A stretch of DNA of 8,750 nt from Acidimicrobiaceae bacterium (GCA_013044415.1 JABEUO010000178.1:1-8750); one strand, 5' to 3'. Positions 1 to 6,945 are shown, counted from the first letter of the stretch. Program-made: numbers and translations. The notes: generated by a model not told the origin, from the sequence alone.

Positions 1-1389
1 CTCGGTAACCTGGACGTCAGGCCTCAGCACGACGAGCGCCTTGATCGCTTCGCCCCATTTGTCATCTGGAACTCCAATTACCGCAACCTCGGCAACCGCC
101 GGGTGTTGGAACAGTGCGTCCTCTACCTCAATCGAAGATACATTTTCGCCACCGGTAATGATGACGTCTTTCTTCCGGTCAGAGATGGTCAAATAGCCAG
201 CCTCTTTTGTCCCGCCATCTCCGGTGTGGAAGAATCCTCCCGCCATCGCTTCAGCGGTTGCGTCAGGATTGTTCCAATATCCCTGGAAAACCACGTTCGA
301 CTTGGCTAGCACTTCCCCGGTCGAATCTATTTCGATCTGCGTCCCGATACCTGGAGTTCCAGCTCGTGACAGCAGTTTGGATCGCTCCTCGGCGGTCAAA
401 TCATCCCATTCAGAGCGGGTTCTATTTACCGTGAGGACCGGAGACGTCTCGGTCAAGCCATAGATCTGTATGAACTCCCATCCAAGCTCGGTCTCAACTC
501 TTTCGATCGTCTTTGATGGGGGTGCAGCTCCGGCCATTACTATCCTCATAGTTGACTTTCCGGGAATCGGCCTATTAGCAGCGCTTCTCTTGGTCGCTGC
601 GTCGAGTGTCGCCGCCCATACCGCTGGCGCACCACAGGCAAGGGTTACCCCTTCGTTCTCAATGTTAGCCAATATCGATTCGCCGTCGATTTTGCGCTGT
701 ATCACGTGGGTTCCTCCCATGCCCGTAACTGCATAGGGCATGCCCCACCCGTTACAGTGGAACATCGGAAGTGTATGCAGGAGAGTGTCGCTGTCGGTTA
801 CCGTCGTGTGCCACCCGAATGTAGCAGCATTTAGCCAGGCGTTTCGATGGGTCATCTGGACACCCTTGGGCCTAGCAGTAGTTCCAGAGGTGTAATTAAT
901 AGAGCAAGTGAAGTCCTCGTCGCCCTCCCATGGTGTAGGTTCTGGCTTGTCCCCCAGATCGGCGAAGAGTTCTGCATCCTCAATGCCGTCGAGGACAATT
1001 ATCGACTTCACGTTTACGCCCGCAACGAGGTGTTGGAACTCTGGGTCGACAAGAACTATTTGAGAACCGGAATGCTCGACTATGTATTCGACTTCCTCGG
1101 AATTGAGCCGATAGTTCACTGGAACGAGAATCCGCCCATATCCGCTAACTCCATAGTAAGAGACGAGGAACTTACCCGAATTAGGGCTTATGAGGGCTAC
1201 CCTGTCCCCCACGGCCACGCCCATATCTTCCAAGACCCTAGCCATATTCTTGACTTTGGAATTCAGTTGGCGGTACGTCAGTCTGCCCAAAGTACCCTTC
1301 GCCTCTGGATCGTCGACAAGTGCCAAGCGATCTGGATAGACCTCCGCACCACGGCGCAAAAAGTCACCAACGTTTAAAGGAACCTTCAC
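1..1389 (-). CDS. Acyl-CoA synthetase (AMP-forming, fatty-acid--CoA ligase type), C-terminus cut by window edge
   Basis: Adenylate-forming enzyme of the ANL superfamily, expected to activate a carboxylic acid (probably fatty acid) to the acyl-AMP and then the CoA thioester in the cytoplasm. The minus strand is open for 463 codons from a GTG at 1389 to the window edge. Visible motifs: P-loop YTSGTTARPKGV (residues 166-177), LPMFHCNGWG (207-216), IYGLTETSPV (309-318), TGD (389-391) and the hinge SDRKKDVIITGGENVSS (403-419). Family members are usually about 510-540 residues, so roughly the last 50-70, including the catalytic lysine loop, are missing here. The GTG start is chosen because GGAGGG (1394-1399) lies 4 nt upstream and the encoded start (VKVPLNVGDFLRRGAEVYPD) is typical of the family. 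An ATG at 1408 is out of frame. Alanine replaces glycine in the usual TTGxPKG loop; I believe this is normal for this subgroup. The substrate cannot be read from the sequence. It lies downstream of the relaxase-like gene on the same strand but is separated by 161 bp. Confidence 0.93.
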   Translation of the reverse strand, partial: MKVPLNVGDFLRRGAEVYPDRLALVDDPEAKGTLGRLTYRQLNSKVKNMARVLEDMGVAVGDRVALISPNSGKFLVSYYGVSGYGRILVPVNYRLNSEEVEYIVEHSGSQIVLVDPEFQHLVAGVNVKSIIVLDGIEDAELFADLGDKPEPTPWEGDEDFTCSINYTSGTTARPKGVQMTHRNAWLNAATFGWHTTVTDSDTLLHTLPMFHCNGWGMPYAVTGMGGTHVIQRKIDGESILANIENEGVTLACGAPAVWAATLDAATKRSAANRPIPGKSTMRIVMAGAAPPSKTIERVETELGWEFIQIYGLTETSPVLTVNRTRSEWDDLTAEERSKLLSRAGTPGIGTQIEIDSTGEVLAKSNVVFQGYWNNPDATAEAMAGGFFHTGDGGTKEAGYLTISDRKKDVIITGGENVSSIEVEDALFQHPAVAEVAVIGVPDDKWGEAIKALVVLRPDVQVTE

Positions 1390-1550
1390 TCCACCCTCCA
1401 AAAGATATTCATGCCAAAAGCTACGAATACTCGACCTGGCACACAGCCTGCACCGATAAATAGGGTACACAAATTTTCCAGATATTTAAAGGCATTCGTC
1501 AAGAATGGGTTTTATTTACATTCCATACGGTGATTGCATAAATAAATACC
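1390..1550. other. AT-rich intergenic region between relaxase-like gene and acyl-CoA synthetase gene
   Basis: No coding potential seen. It holds a candidate minus-strand promoter (1473-1502), the ribosome binding site of the acyl-CoA synthetase gene (1394-1399), and a purely A/T inverted repeat, TTTATTTA at 1511-1518 and TAAATAAA at 1539-1546 with a 20-nt spacer. The latter is too weak to call a terminator or operator. The region is clearly richer in A+T than the coding sequence on either side. Confidence 0.6.
1473..1502 (-). promoter_or_regulatory. Candidate sigma70-type promoter for the acyl-CoA synthetase gene
   Basis: On the minus strand a TTGACG -35-like hexamer (1497-1502) is followed, after 18 nt, by GAAAAT (1473-1478), which matches four of six -10 positions. 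Transcription would begin near 1466, leaving a leader of about 75 nt before the GTG at 1389. The -35 is good and the -10 mediocre, so this is tentative. If real, the ligase gene is transcribed independently of the relaxase-like gene upstream. Confidence 0.35.
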
Positions 1551-3962
1551 TCAGATTCCAACTTCCAATTCAACTCGCCTCTCACGTGAAAGGCAAAGAC
1601 CCTCAGATTCCCTCGTCAAACCCAGTCCCAAAACCCTCCTCTGAACAGCCAACTTGTGCTCGAAATGAGTTCTGTCGGCTCCAAGAGATTTAATAGCAGC
1701 GGTCGCGACGGCCTCCCTTACTTCGAATTGAGATCTGGCCCTTCTCAGATCGTCCTTTGTGCTCATCCCAGAGACGAAATCCCTAGCAGCGCCCACCAGC
1801 TTGGCGTAGCCGTCTTCGACCGAATCAACCGCTCGCCCACCGTCCAAAACCGCCTCAGCTACGAAAACACCCAGGTCGTCGCCGTTGGCCGGCCTCCAAC
1901 CACTTACCATGCACTCGATCCTTGACTCCAGCGAAAAATCGATCGCCAAGAGCGAAATAACGTTTGTCTCTGCAATTGGGCATCCCTCAATGCATGGCGC
2001 CATTCCCCGATCGGTCTTTAGTGCCACCAGAAAACTTGGCCAGCCAAGTTCTTCGCATTCCGCAAGGGACAAAGCATGGGCCGGTCTGAAATAAACCTCT
2101 TTGGAGCTAGAAAGCGACGAATGGACTCCGTCAACCTTGAGTTCCAGAGGTTCGCTCCTCGAAAGTTCGCCGATGGCAACTTTGGCGTTAGGGCTGAAAC
2201 TTGCTGGAACAACAACCATTCTCCAAGGCGAAGGCTCAGCCGAAACCCCAGCCTCCGAGAAGAACCGCTCTACGCGTTCGGCAGCCACCCGCGCCTCATG
2301 TTTAGTAGATACCACCAATGGAAGCTTTACCCCTTTAGTTGCGGTTTCGCCAACGCATTTCTGGTGAGCTTCGACTTCCGAAGCAGCCCTCATGGTTCGG
2401 TCTAAAGCTAACTCGAACGCACTTTCGTTGTCCCTCGCCACCACTACCCTATTTAAGCCATCAATCGAGGTCGAAAATATCGGAGTCGTTTCAAATTCAG
2501 CCAAGCGATTATTTGGGTTGTTATCGTCAAATCGGTTAGTGCCAAGCTCAATTACCGCCTCATAATTTCCAGCTTGTACCAATTCACAAACCTCAGACGG
2601 CGCCACCCTTTTCGGTGAGAGCAGTAGTAGTGACGCCTTTTTATCTGATCCACCCTCACCACTGCCTCGCCGAAGAGCGAAATAGCCCTGCTTGCGCTGG
2701 TCTAGGTCAAATTCATCACTGGTCAGCACCGAAGCGCTGAGGGCTGACTTCCAAGTCTTGACACTTGAATTGCGAGGTCCATAAACCATAAGATCGCCCG
2801 CCACCTCAGACCTAGCTCGAATTTCACCAGCCATTCGATACATGTTCGCCAGACCATCCGGTCTAGCCAAGGTCAGAAATTGGGTGGCCACCTTAGTGTC
2901 TTTATCTAATATGCGCTTTGCATACTCCAAACTCGACAATCGATCCGCATGCTTGGCCATTCGACCAAAAAGAGAGGGGTCAGATGGATCAAAGTCCAGG
3001 ACGAAAGCAGCCCTGCTAAGCGCGTCGTCGACATCGATCCCGCCATCCCTCTTGAGCTGGAAGTTCACTTCAGCGTGGAGTGCTCCCCAAACGCCGATGT
3101 TCGGCTTAGCCAGAGGTCGATCCGCTAAAGCGTCCGCCGAATTCGATCCGATGAACTCGGTGGCTGCTTGCTTCCATAGCATCTTCTGGGTCAAAAGGTC
3201 GATGGGCGACTTTTGTGGCCGATCAGAAAGAGCAGCCAATCTTTTAGCGGATGAAGATCCACCGTACTTCGAGGCTTTTTGGTCAATCTCCCTCTTGCGT
3301 GAGGAGAAGAACTCGGCTAGCTGATCGAGGTGAGGTCCATAACCGCAACGACCAAGGTAGTCACCTTGGTACTCCTGGTCAAGTTCCGAAATACGTCGGC
3401 GCAGATAATGGTGATAGATACTTCGAAAGAAGCCCTCATTCCAAAATAACCTCCTCGCGTCGAGGGCCGTCGTTGTCCCTCTGTCCATGGGCCTAACCGA
3501 GTTCAAAATCAGCAGGTGAGAGTGGATATGGGGATCATGCGACCTCGATAATGCGTGATTGAAGCTTACGGCACAACCACCTTTGGATCCCAGCCCTTCT
3601 AGTTTGCCGCTTGGAGAAATTTCAGTTGCTTCGATGTATGAGAAAGTGGCTTCAACAGCTAATTGGTGCAGTTGAAGTATTTCCCGTCCAAAATCGTCAT
3701 CCCCAAACGCCCACGCAATCGAAAGCCGCTTTGGCAAAGCCAACACGACTTCGTATCCAACATTGGTCCTCCGCGAGTTGACCGAGGCTCCCGAAAGTGA
3801 ATCAACCAGCTCATCGGCGGTGAGGGCATAACCCTTTTCAAGGGAAATCAGGGCCATCGAGTCTGAACCCAGGATCCGCCCAACCCCGTCGCCTAGTTCG
3901 TAACGCCCGGAAAGTTCCTCTTCCGAGAAGTAAGCAACCGACTCCTTTGAAATAGCCCTCAT
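1551..3962 (-). CDS. MobF/TrwC-type relaxase-like protein with degenerate helicase half
   Basis: MobF relaxases nick the origin of transfer of a conjugative element through a tyrosine-DNA adduct and unwind DNA with a fused RecD-like helicase. Numbered from the ATG at 3962 (803 aa): candidate catalytic Tyr11, with Phe12 where the family often has a second Tyr; GYEVVLALPKRLSIAW (69-84) matching the family's GxDxTFSxPKSVS strand, with Glu71 for Asp; and the metal triad His136, His147, His149 in FNHALSRSHDPHIHSH (134-149), followed by Asn154. The 11+2 spacing of the histidines equals that of TrwC. The rest resembles the RecD-like half in outline only: YGPRNSSVKT (394-403) at the Walker A position lacks the GKT signature, LLLLSPK (445-451) sits where LLVVDEA is expected, and ELGTNRF (472-478) replaces GDPRQL; the stretch near 548-568 is better kept. 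The frame is intact. The ATG at 3962 (tandem with 3965) has AAGGGAGA just upstream and fits family N-termini; the frame stays open to an ATG at 4133. No transfer genes or integrase lie nearby. Confidence 0.82.
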   Translation of the reverse strand: MRAISKESVAYFSEEELSGRYELGDGVGRILGSDSMALISLEKGYALTADELVDSLSGASVNSRRTNVGYEVVLALPKRLSIAWAFGDDDFGREILQLHQLAVEATFSYIEATEISPSGKLEGLGSKGGCAVSFNHALSRSHDPHIHSHLLILNSVRPMDRGTTTALDARRLFWNEGFFRSIYHHYLRRRISELDQEYQGDYLGRCGYGPHLDQLAEFFSSRKREIDQKASKYGGSSSAKRLAALSDRPQKSPIDLLTQKMLWKQAATEFIGSNSADALADRPLAKPNIGVWGALHAEVNFQLKRDGGIDVDDALSRAAFVLDFDPSDPSLFGRMAKHADRLSSLEYAKRILDKDTKVATQFLTLARPDGLANMYRMAGEIRARSEVAGDLMVYGPRNSSVKTWKSALSASVLTSDEFDLDQRKQGYFALRRGSGEGGSDKKASLLLLSPKRVAPSEVCELVQAGNYEAVIELGTNRFDDNNPNNRLAEFETTPIFSTSIDGLNRVVVARDNESAFELALDRTMRAASEVEAHQKCVGETATKGVKLPLVVSTKHEARVAAERVERFFSEAGVSAEPSPWRMVVVPASFSPNAKVAIGELSRSEPLELKVDGVHSSLSSSKEVYFRPAHALSLAECEELGWPSFLVALKTDRGMAPCIEGCPIAETNVISLLAIDFSLESRIECMVSGWRPANGDDLGVFVAEAVLDGGRAVDSVEDGYAKLVGAARDFVSGMSTKDDLRRARSQFEVREAVATAAIKSLGADRTHFEHKLAVQRRVLGLGLTRESEGLCLSRERRVELEVGI

Positions 3963-3965
3963 CAT

Positions 3966-3973
3966 TCTCCCTT
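3966..3973 (-). promoter_or_regulatory. Ribosome binding site deciding the relaxase-like gene's start
   Basis: The minus strand reads AAGGGAGA immediately before two tandem ATG codons (3965-3963 and 3962-3960). GGGAG lies 1 nt from the first and 4 nt from the second, favouring the second. The further upstream in-frame ATG at 4133 has no comparable purine-rich site before it. Confidence 0.55.
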
Positions 3974-4167
3974 GACGCTTAGAAAGCCTGCAAACTCTCC
4001 ATCGGGAATTTTTTCCAAGGACGCATCCCGGCCGAGTCACAAATACCCGATCCAGGAATTGACGAGAATGAGGTGGGCTTCGCATGAGGATACTGTCAGA
4101 CCACTCCTTCGGATAGTCTAGCAAAGAGGCCATAACCAGATCACGTCACAGGAGCGCAGTATCAAAA
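3966..4167. other. Divergent interval between relaxase-like gene and GNAT gene
   Basis: If the relaxase-like protein starts at 3962, about 200 bp separate two divergent genes, enough for both promoters. The minus strand stays open through here to an ATG at 4133, which would add 57 residues without resemblance to relaxase N-termini; with that start only 34 bp would separate the genes. I see no convincing -35/-10 pair on either strand and no strong inverted repeat. Confidence 0.45.
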
Positions 4168-4731
4168 GTGTTTGAGTTCACATTGGAGGCTTCGACATCA
4201 ACTACGCTGAGGCTCTTAACCCACTTTGATAGTTTTGAGCTCTTTTCCCTAGTTGACTCCGACCGCCCCCATCTGGGGAAATACCAGGCCTGGGTCGAAC
4301 AGCTCCAAACGGTGGAAGATGCCGACAATTACGTTACCAACTGTCTGATGCAGCTGGTAACTGGAACCGGCTTTGTCGTTGGAATTTGCACTTATGGCAA
4401 ACTGATGGGCACAATCGGATTCCAGCCCATCGACTTCAAAAAGATGCGTGCCGATATCGGGTACTGGATTCACTCGGACTTCGAGGGTAAGGGGTTCGTT
4501 ACCAAGGCCACCCTCGCTATGGTCGCGATAGCCTTCAACAGATACAAGCTGGAAAGTGTATCGATCACCGTCGATCCCAACAACACCCGCTCGGCAAACA
4601 TACCAAAACGGCTTGGATTCGTGATAGAAGCTGACGAAATGCTCGCTCCAAATATGGTGCGGTACGTACTAACCAGGGAATCCTGGCTAGGGCCAAGGTT
4701 CGATCCAGCTTCGATTCAACAGGCAAAATAG
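4168..4731 (+). CDS. GNAT family N-acetyltransferase, RimJ/RimL type
   Basis: A 187-residue cytoplasmic acetyltransferase predicted to move an acetyl group from acetyl-CoA to an amine, such as a protein N-terminus, an amino acid or a small molecule. Similarity is to the RimJ/RimL ribosomal-protein acetyltransferase branch: an N-terminal strand-helix segment (about 12-60, LRLLTHFDSFELFSLVDSD), GKLMGTIGFQPID (77-89), motif A with ADIGYWIHSDFEGKGFVTKA (95-114), where EGKGFV (106-111) is the pyrophosphate-binding loop with Glu in place of the usual Gln/Arg, and the C-terminal signature DPNNTRSANIPKRLGF (136-151). Length is normal for the family. The GTG start is the first sensible in-frame start. 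A CAGGAG lies upstream but its spacing (13 nt from GGAG) is long, so initiation may be weak; a TTG at 4183 is an alternative. The gene is divergent from the relaxase-like gene and converges with the PafBC-like gene, so operon membership gives no hint of substrate. Substrate unknown. Confidence 0.88.
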   Translation: MFEFTLEASTSTTLRLLTHFDSFELFSLVDSDRPHLGKYQAWVEQLQTVEDADNYVTNCLMQLVTGTGFVVGICTYGKLMGTIGFQPIDFKKMRADIGYWIHSDFEGKGFVTKATLAMVAIAFNRYKLESVSITVDPNNTRSANIPKRLGFVIEADEMLAPNMVRYVLTRESWLGPRFDPASIQQAK

Positions 4732-4749
4732 GGAAAAAGCTTCGGGGAT

Positions 4750-6699
4750 TTAATGGGTTCGAAATTCCGATAGCAACGCTCGGGTCAATAAAAGAAAATC
4801 TTCTTTCAAATCATCATTTCCGACCAGAAGTGCGTGTGGGCCAAGCTTCAAAAGGGTCGTGTTGAGCCATTTGTTAGAAACAACGGGTATGGAAACCAGC
4901 CAGCAGTCGTCTTGAAAGCCCAAAACACTCAGGTAACTGGGTGCTATGAGTTCTAGTTGTCGCATCCCAGAAATGTCCACTTCCAAATGCACGAACTTGG
5001 TGTCCTCAGAAACTGAAAGTGGCCCAGAAATCTCGGTCTCTGGGGTCGCCGCTAAGGCATCAATAGCTCTTCCCTCTTTTACTGAAAGGCACCTCGAAGC
5101 CCGAAAAGTCCTCATCTCTCCGGACTCAACGACACGGGCAGCTATGTAGAAATGTCCATCACGAGCAAAAACCTGCACTGGCTCAGCCTCCCACAGCTTT
5201 ATCTCTTTTGAGGACTGAGAGAAATACTCGAACTCAATGGTGCAACCTTTATCTATGGATTCCCGCACCACCTCCAGCTGAGGGCTCGAAGAGATTCCAA
5301 CCGAGACAAGTTCGCCAGCGTCAACTTCGCCAATAAGTGCATCCTCCAGTTTTAGAAGTGCACGGTTGAGTGCGTCGGACTCCCCCTTCAAATATGCGCT
5401 TATTACCGATGCAGAAAAACGAAATACTAAAGCATCGACATAGTCAATTTTCCGGGGAAGCGCAAGTTTCGAATCGACATTCACATATACCCTATCCTCG
5501 TCAACATCGACAAATATCTCAAATAGCGCATCGGGGGTATAAGGAGGAAGTCCGCAGGTAGCTGCCGTCTCTAGCAGAGAAACCAACTGTGGCCTCCCAA
5601 TCCCAAAGGATGCAGCGAGTTCTGATATCGACATCTCACTCTGGCTCTGCAGGAGGGGGAGCAGCCGTGTTAGGAGGGCAAAACGATCCTTGGCGCTGTC
5701 GAAACTTATCCCATTTGGGAGCTTTGCCCTCTTTCTACTTGGCTTTTTATCAACCACAGGCGGTATATCGCCTGCTTCCCAATTTATAATTGGACTGCCG
5801 AGGTAGCGCTTTTGAGTGGCTTCGATCCAGCTGTAAAAGTTTACTCGAAGCTCTTCTGAGGAAATGATCTGAGGCAACTTGCTTAGCTCAAAGAAGAAGG
5901 CTCTTAGCCCAGATTCCTCAGAATAGGCGAATTCACACTCCCAAAGTCCCTCACCAACAGCGATCACCGAGCTAGCCAGTCCCGAAGATCTGATTATCTT
6001 CGCGTCGGTCTCGCCTACCCTGATCTTGGCATACTTCAGGTTGTCGTCGTCTACGAACCAGGCCTGCTCTGAGAGTACTCGGCCCTTACTCGGTCTCGTC
6101 GGCCTTTGGTAGTGCGAATCTTTGATGATCTCGATGGGTCCATTAATGCGGTCAACTCGGAAGGTTCTGATGCTGTCTAGGGATACATCTCTACCGGTTA
6201 AATACCATCTCCCCCATCTAGACGATATCTGATGAATTTCAATCTTTCGCAAGGTATCCGAATAGCGAAAACTGACCACCTTGGCCCTAGTGGCGGCCTC
6301 ATAAAGCGCTCCGAGGAGCTCTGGCCGAGCCAGGTCTACAAACGCGGAGGTATTCCCACTTATGATGTAGCCAAGTTTGCTGGCGAGGTCCAAGGGTGGC
6401 TTACCCTCGACCCTTACCATAGCCAGAGCGCTGGCAAGTGCGATGCTCTCCTCGTCATCCAGAATCACATTCAATACGACTGCGGACGGATTAATGGTAT
6501 ACCCGGTTTCGCCCGATGGTAGTTGGACCACCTCTATTGGAATCCCGACTCCCCGCAGGTCCGATTTTGCCCGTTCCAGAGTCTTCCGCCTAGTCTCCGG
6601 GGTACCTGACATCCCTTCAAGTCGCTCGTCAATTTCTCTTAATGTGAGTGGTTTCGACGCTTCGAGCAGCATCTGAGTCAAATTCACCAGTCTCACCAT
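4750..6699 (-). CDS. pafBC: Fused PafBC-like WYL-domain transcriptional regulator
   Basis: PafB and PafC form a heterodimeric activator of the LexA-independent DNA-damage response in mycobacteria; in some actinobacteria they are one fused polypeptide. This 649-residue protein shows that duplicated plan, with approximate positions: winged helix (1-67, VRLVNLTQMLLEASKPLTLR), WYL domain 1 (125-192, with WYL itself at 165-167 in RWGRWYLTGRD), a WCX-type domain (220-300), a basic linker (KKPSRKRAK), a second helix-turn-helix (336-387, with CGLPPYTPDALFEIFVDVD following as in PafC), WYL domain 2 (475-540, motif FYI at 517-519 in GHFYIAARV) and a second WCX domain (568-647). WYL domains of this family are thought to sense DNA damage through nucleic-acid ligand binding. 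The ATG at 6699 is chosen because PafB proteins begin a few residues before this helix; the frame opens with a TTG at 6723, and neither has a clear ribosome binding site. The proteasome/pupylation genes that usually neighbour pafBC are not in the window. A paralogous WYL regulator remains possible. Confidence 0.87.
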   Translation of the reverse strand: MVRLVNLTQMLLEASKPLTLREIDERLEGMSGTPETRRKTLERAKSDLRGVGIPIEVVQLPSGETGYTINPSAVVLNVILDDEESIALASALAMVRVEGKPPLDLASKLGYIISGNTSAFVDLARPELLGALYEAATRAKVVSFRYSDTLRKIEIHQISSRWGRWYLTGRDVSLDSIRTFRVDRINGPIEIIKDSHYQRPTRPSKGRVLSEQAWFVDDDNLKYAKIRVGETDAKIIRSSGLASSVIAVGEGLWECEFAYSEESGLRAFFFELSKLPQIISSEELRVNFYSWIEATQKRYLGSPIINWEAGDIPPVVDKKPSRKRAKLPNGISFDSAKDRFALLTRLLPLLQSQSEMSISELAASFGIGRPQLVSLLETAATCGLPPYTPDALFEIFVDVDEDRVYVNVDSKLALPRKIDYVDALVFRFSASVISAYLKGESDALNRALLKLEDALIGEVDAGELVSVGISSSPQLEVVRESIDKGCTIEFEYFSQSSKEIKLWEAEPVQVFARDGHFYIAARVVESGEMRTFRASRCLSVKEGRAIDALAATPETEISGPLSVSEDTKFVHLEVDISGMRQLELIAPSYLSVLGFQDDCWLVSIPVVSNKWLNTTLLKLGPHALLVGNDDLKEDFLLLTRALLSEFRTH

Positions 6700-6733
6700 T
6701 GGATCTACCACAGCCACATGCAAAGATTACATC

Positions 6734-6753
6734 GACCGGGCCGAACCCGGGTC
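6734..6753 (-). promoter_or_regulatory. GC-rich hairpin in the presumed pafBC leader
   Basis: On the minus strand the transcript would read CCGGG, loop UUCGG, CCCGG (complement of 6736-6750), with GA/UC pairs extending the stem across one bulged G. It lies about 35 nt upstream of the ATG at 6699 (about 10 nt upstream of the TTG at 6723). It is not followed by a U-run, so it is not a standard terminator. It could influence initiation or mRNA stability; no function is shown. Confidence 0.45.
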
Positions 6754-6786
6754 ATCATGTCTTGCCCAAAACGACCAGGCTGGGCA

Positions 6787-6815
6787 GCTATCACCCGCGC
6801 CTTTAGAGACCACCC
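6787..6815. repeat. Imperfect direct repeat, copy 1 (29 bp)
   Basis: Pairs with 6847-6875 at an exact 60-bp offset, 23 of 29 positions identical without gaps. The core ATCAC/TCCGCGCCT followed by AGAGA-ACCA is shared, and the flanking GACC (6773-6776 and 6837-6840) suggests similarity may extend further left with small gaps. It lies 90-120 bp upstream of the pafBC start. Confidence 0.5.
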
Positions 6816-6846
6816 TAGGTCTGAAATGACTCTCCCGACCTTGGAT

Positions 6847-6875
6847 GCCATCATCCGCGCCTAGAGAAACCATCC
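6847..6875. repeat. Imperfect direct repeat, copy 2 (29 bp)
   Basis: Second copy of the 6787-6815 repeat. The shared invariant block is CCGCGCCT (6855-6862). Both copies are in the same orientation upstream of the divergent pafBC gene. They may be remnants of a tandem duplication or paired protein-binding sites. Confidence 0.5.
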
Positions 6876-6878
6876 GTA

Positions 6879-6891
6879 AAAAAGTGTCTCG
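6879..6891. repeat. AAAAAGTGTCTCG, first of a direct-repeat pair
   Basis: Matches 6933-6945 (AAAAAGTGTCCCG) at 12 of 13 positions, 54 bp apart, same orientation. Read on the minus strand, toward pafBC, it is GACACTTTTT. Possible regulator sites; too short to be sure. Confidence 0.35.
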
Positions 6892-6932
6892 CCTAATTTA
6901 GATTGCTTCAGCTCAAAGCAGTTAATAAAAAT

Positions 6933-6945
6933 AAAAAGTGTCCCG
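6933..6945. repeat. AAAAAGTGTCCCG, second of a direct-repeat pair
   Basis: Partner of 6879-6891 with one mismatch. It lies in an A-rich patch (6921-6937), so part of the match may come from base composition; the GTGTC part is what makes it notable. Confidence 0.35.

Noticed and set aside
847..1377. 176-residue plus-strand reading frame opposite the acyl-CoA synthetase gene
   Set aside because: The minus strand here encodes unmistakable ligase motifs; the plus-strand translation has no recognisable features and is an antisense shadow.
166..1389. Ala in the TTGxPKG loop and Gly after TGD in the acyl-CoA synthetase as active-site defects
   Set aside because: To my knowledge TSGTTARPKG and TGDGG are normal in this subgroup of acyl-CoA synthetases; the remaining motifs are intact.
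1511..1546. TTTATTTA / TAAATAAA inverted repeat after the relaxase-like gene as a terminator
   Set aside because: Arms are only A/T with a 20-nt spacer; the stem would be weak and the region is AT-rich, so chance is likely.
2842..3324. 160-residue plus-strand frame opposite the relaxase-like gene
   Set aside because: Shadow of the long minus-strand frame; no ribosome binding site or family resemblance.
4751..4770. GGGTTCGAAATTCC resembling a tRNA T-loop
   Set aside because: The flanking bases do not pair as a T-stem and no acceptor, D or anticodon arms surround it; it is the 3' end of the pafBC coding sequence.
4791..4806. AAAGAA-AATC-TTCTTT hairpin as terminator for the GNAT gene
   Set aside because: It is AT-rich, lies inside the 3' end of the convergent pafBC gene and has no T-run after it.
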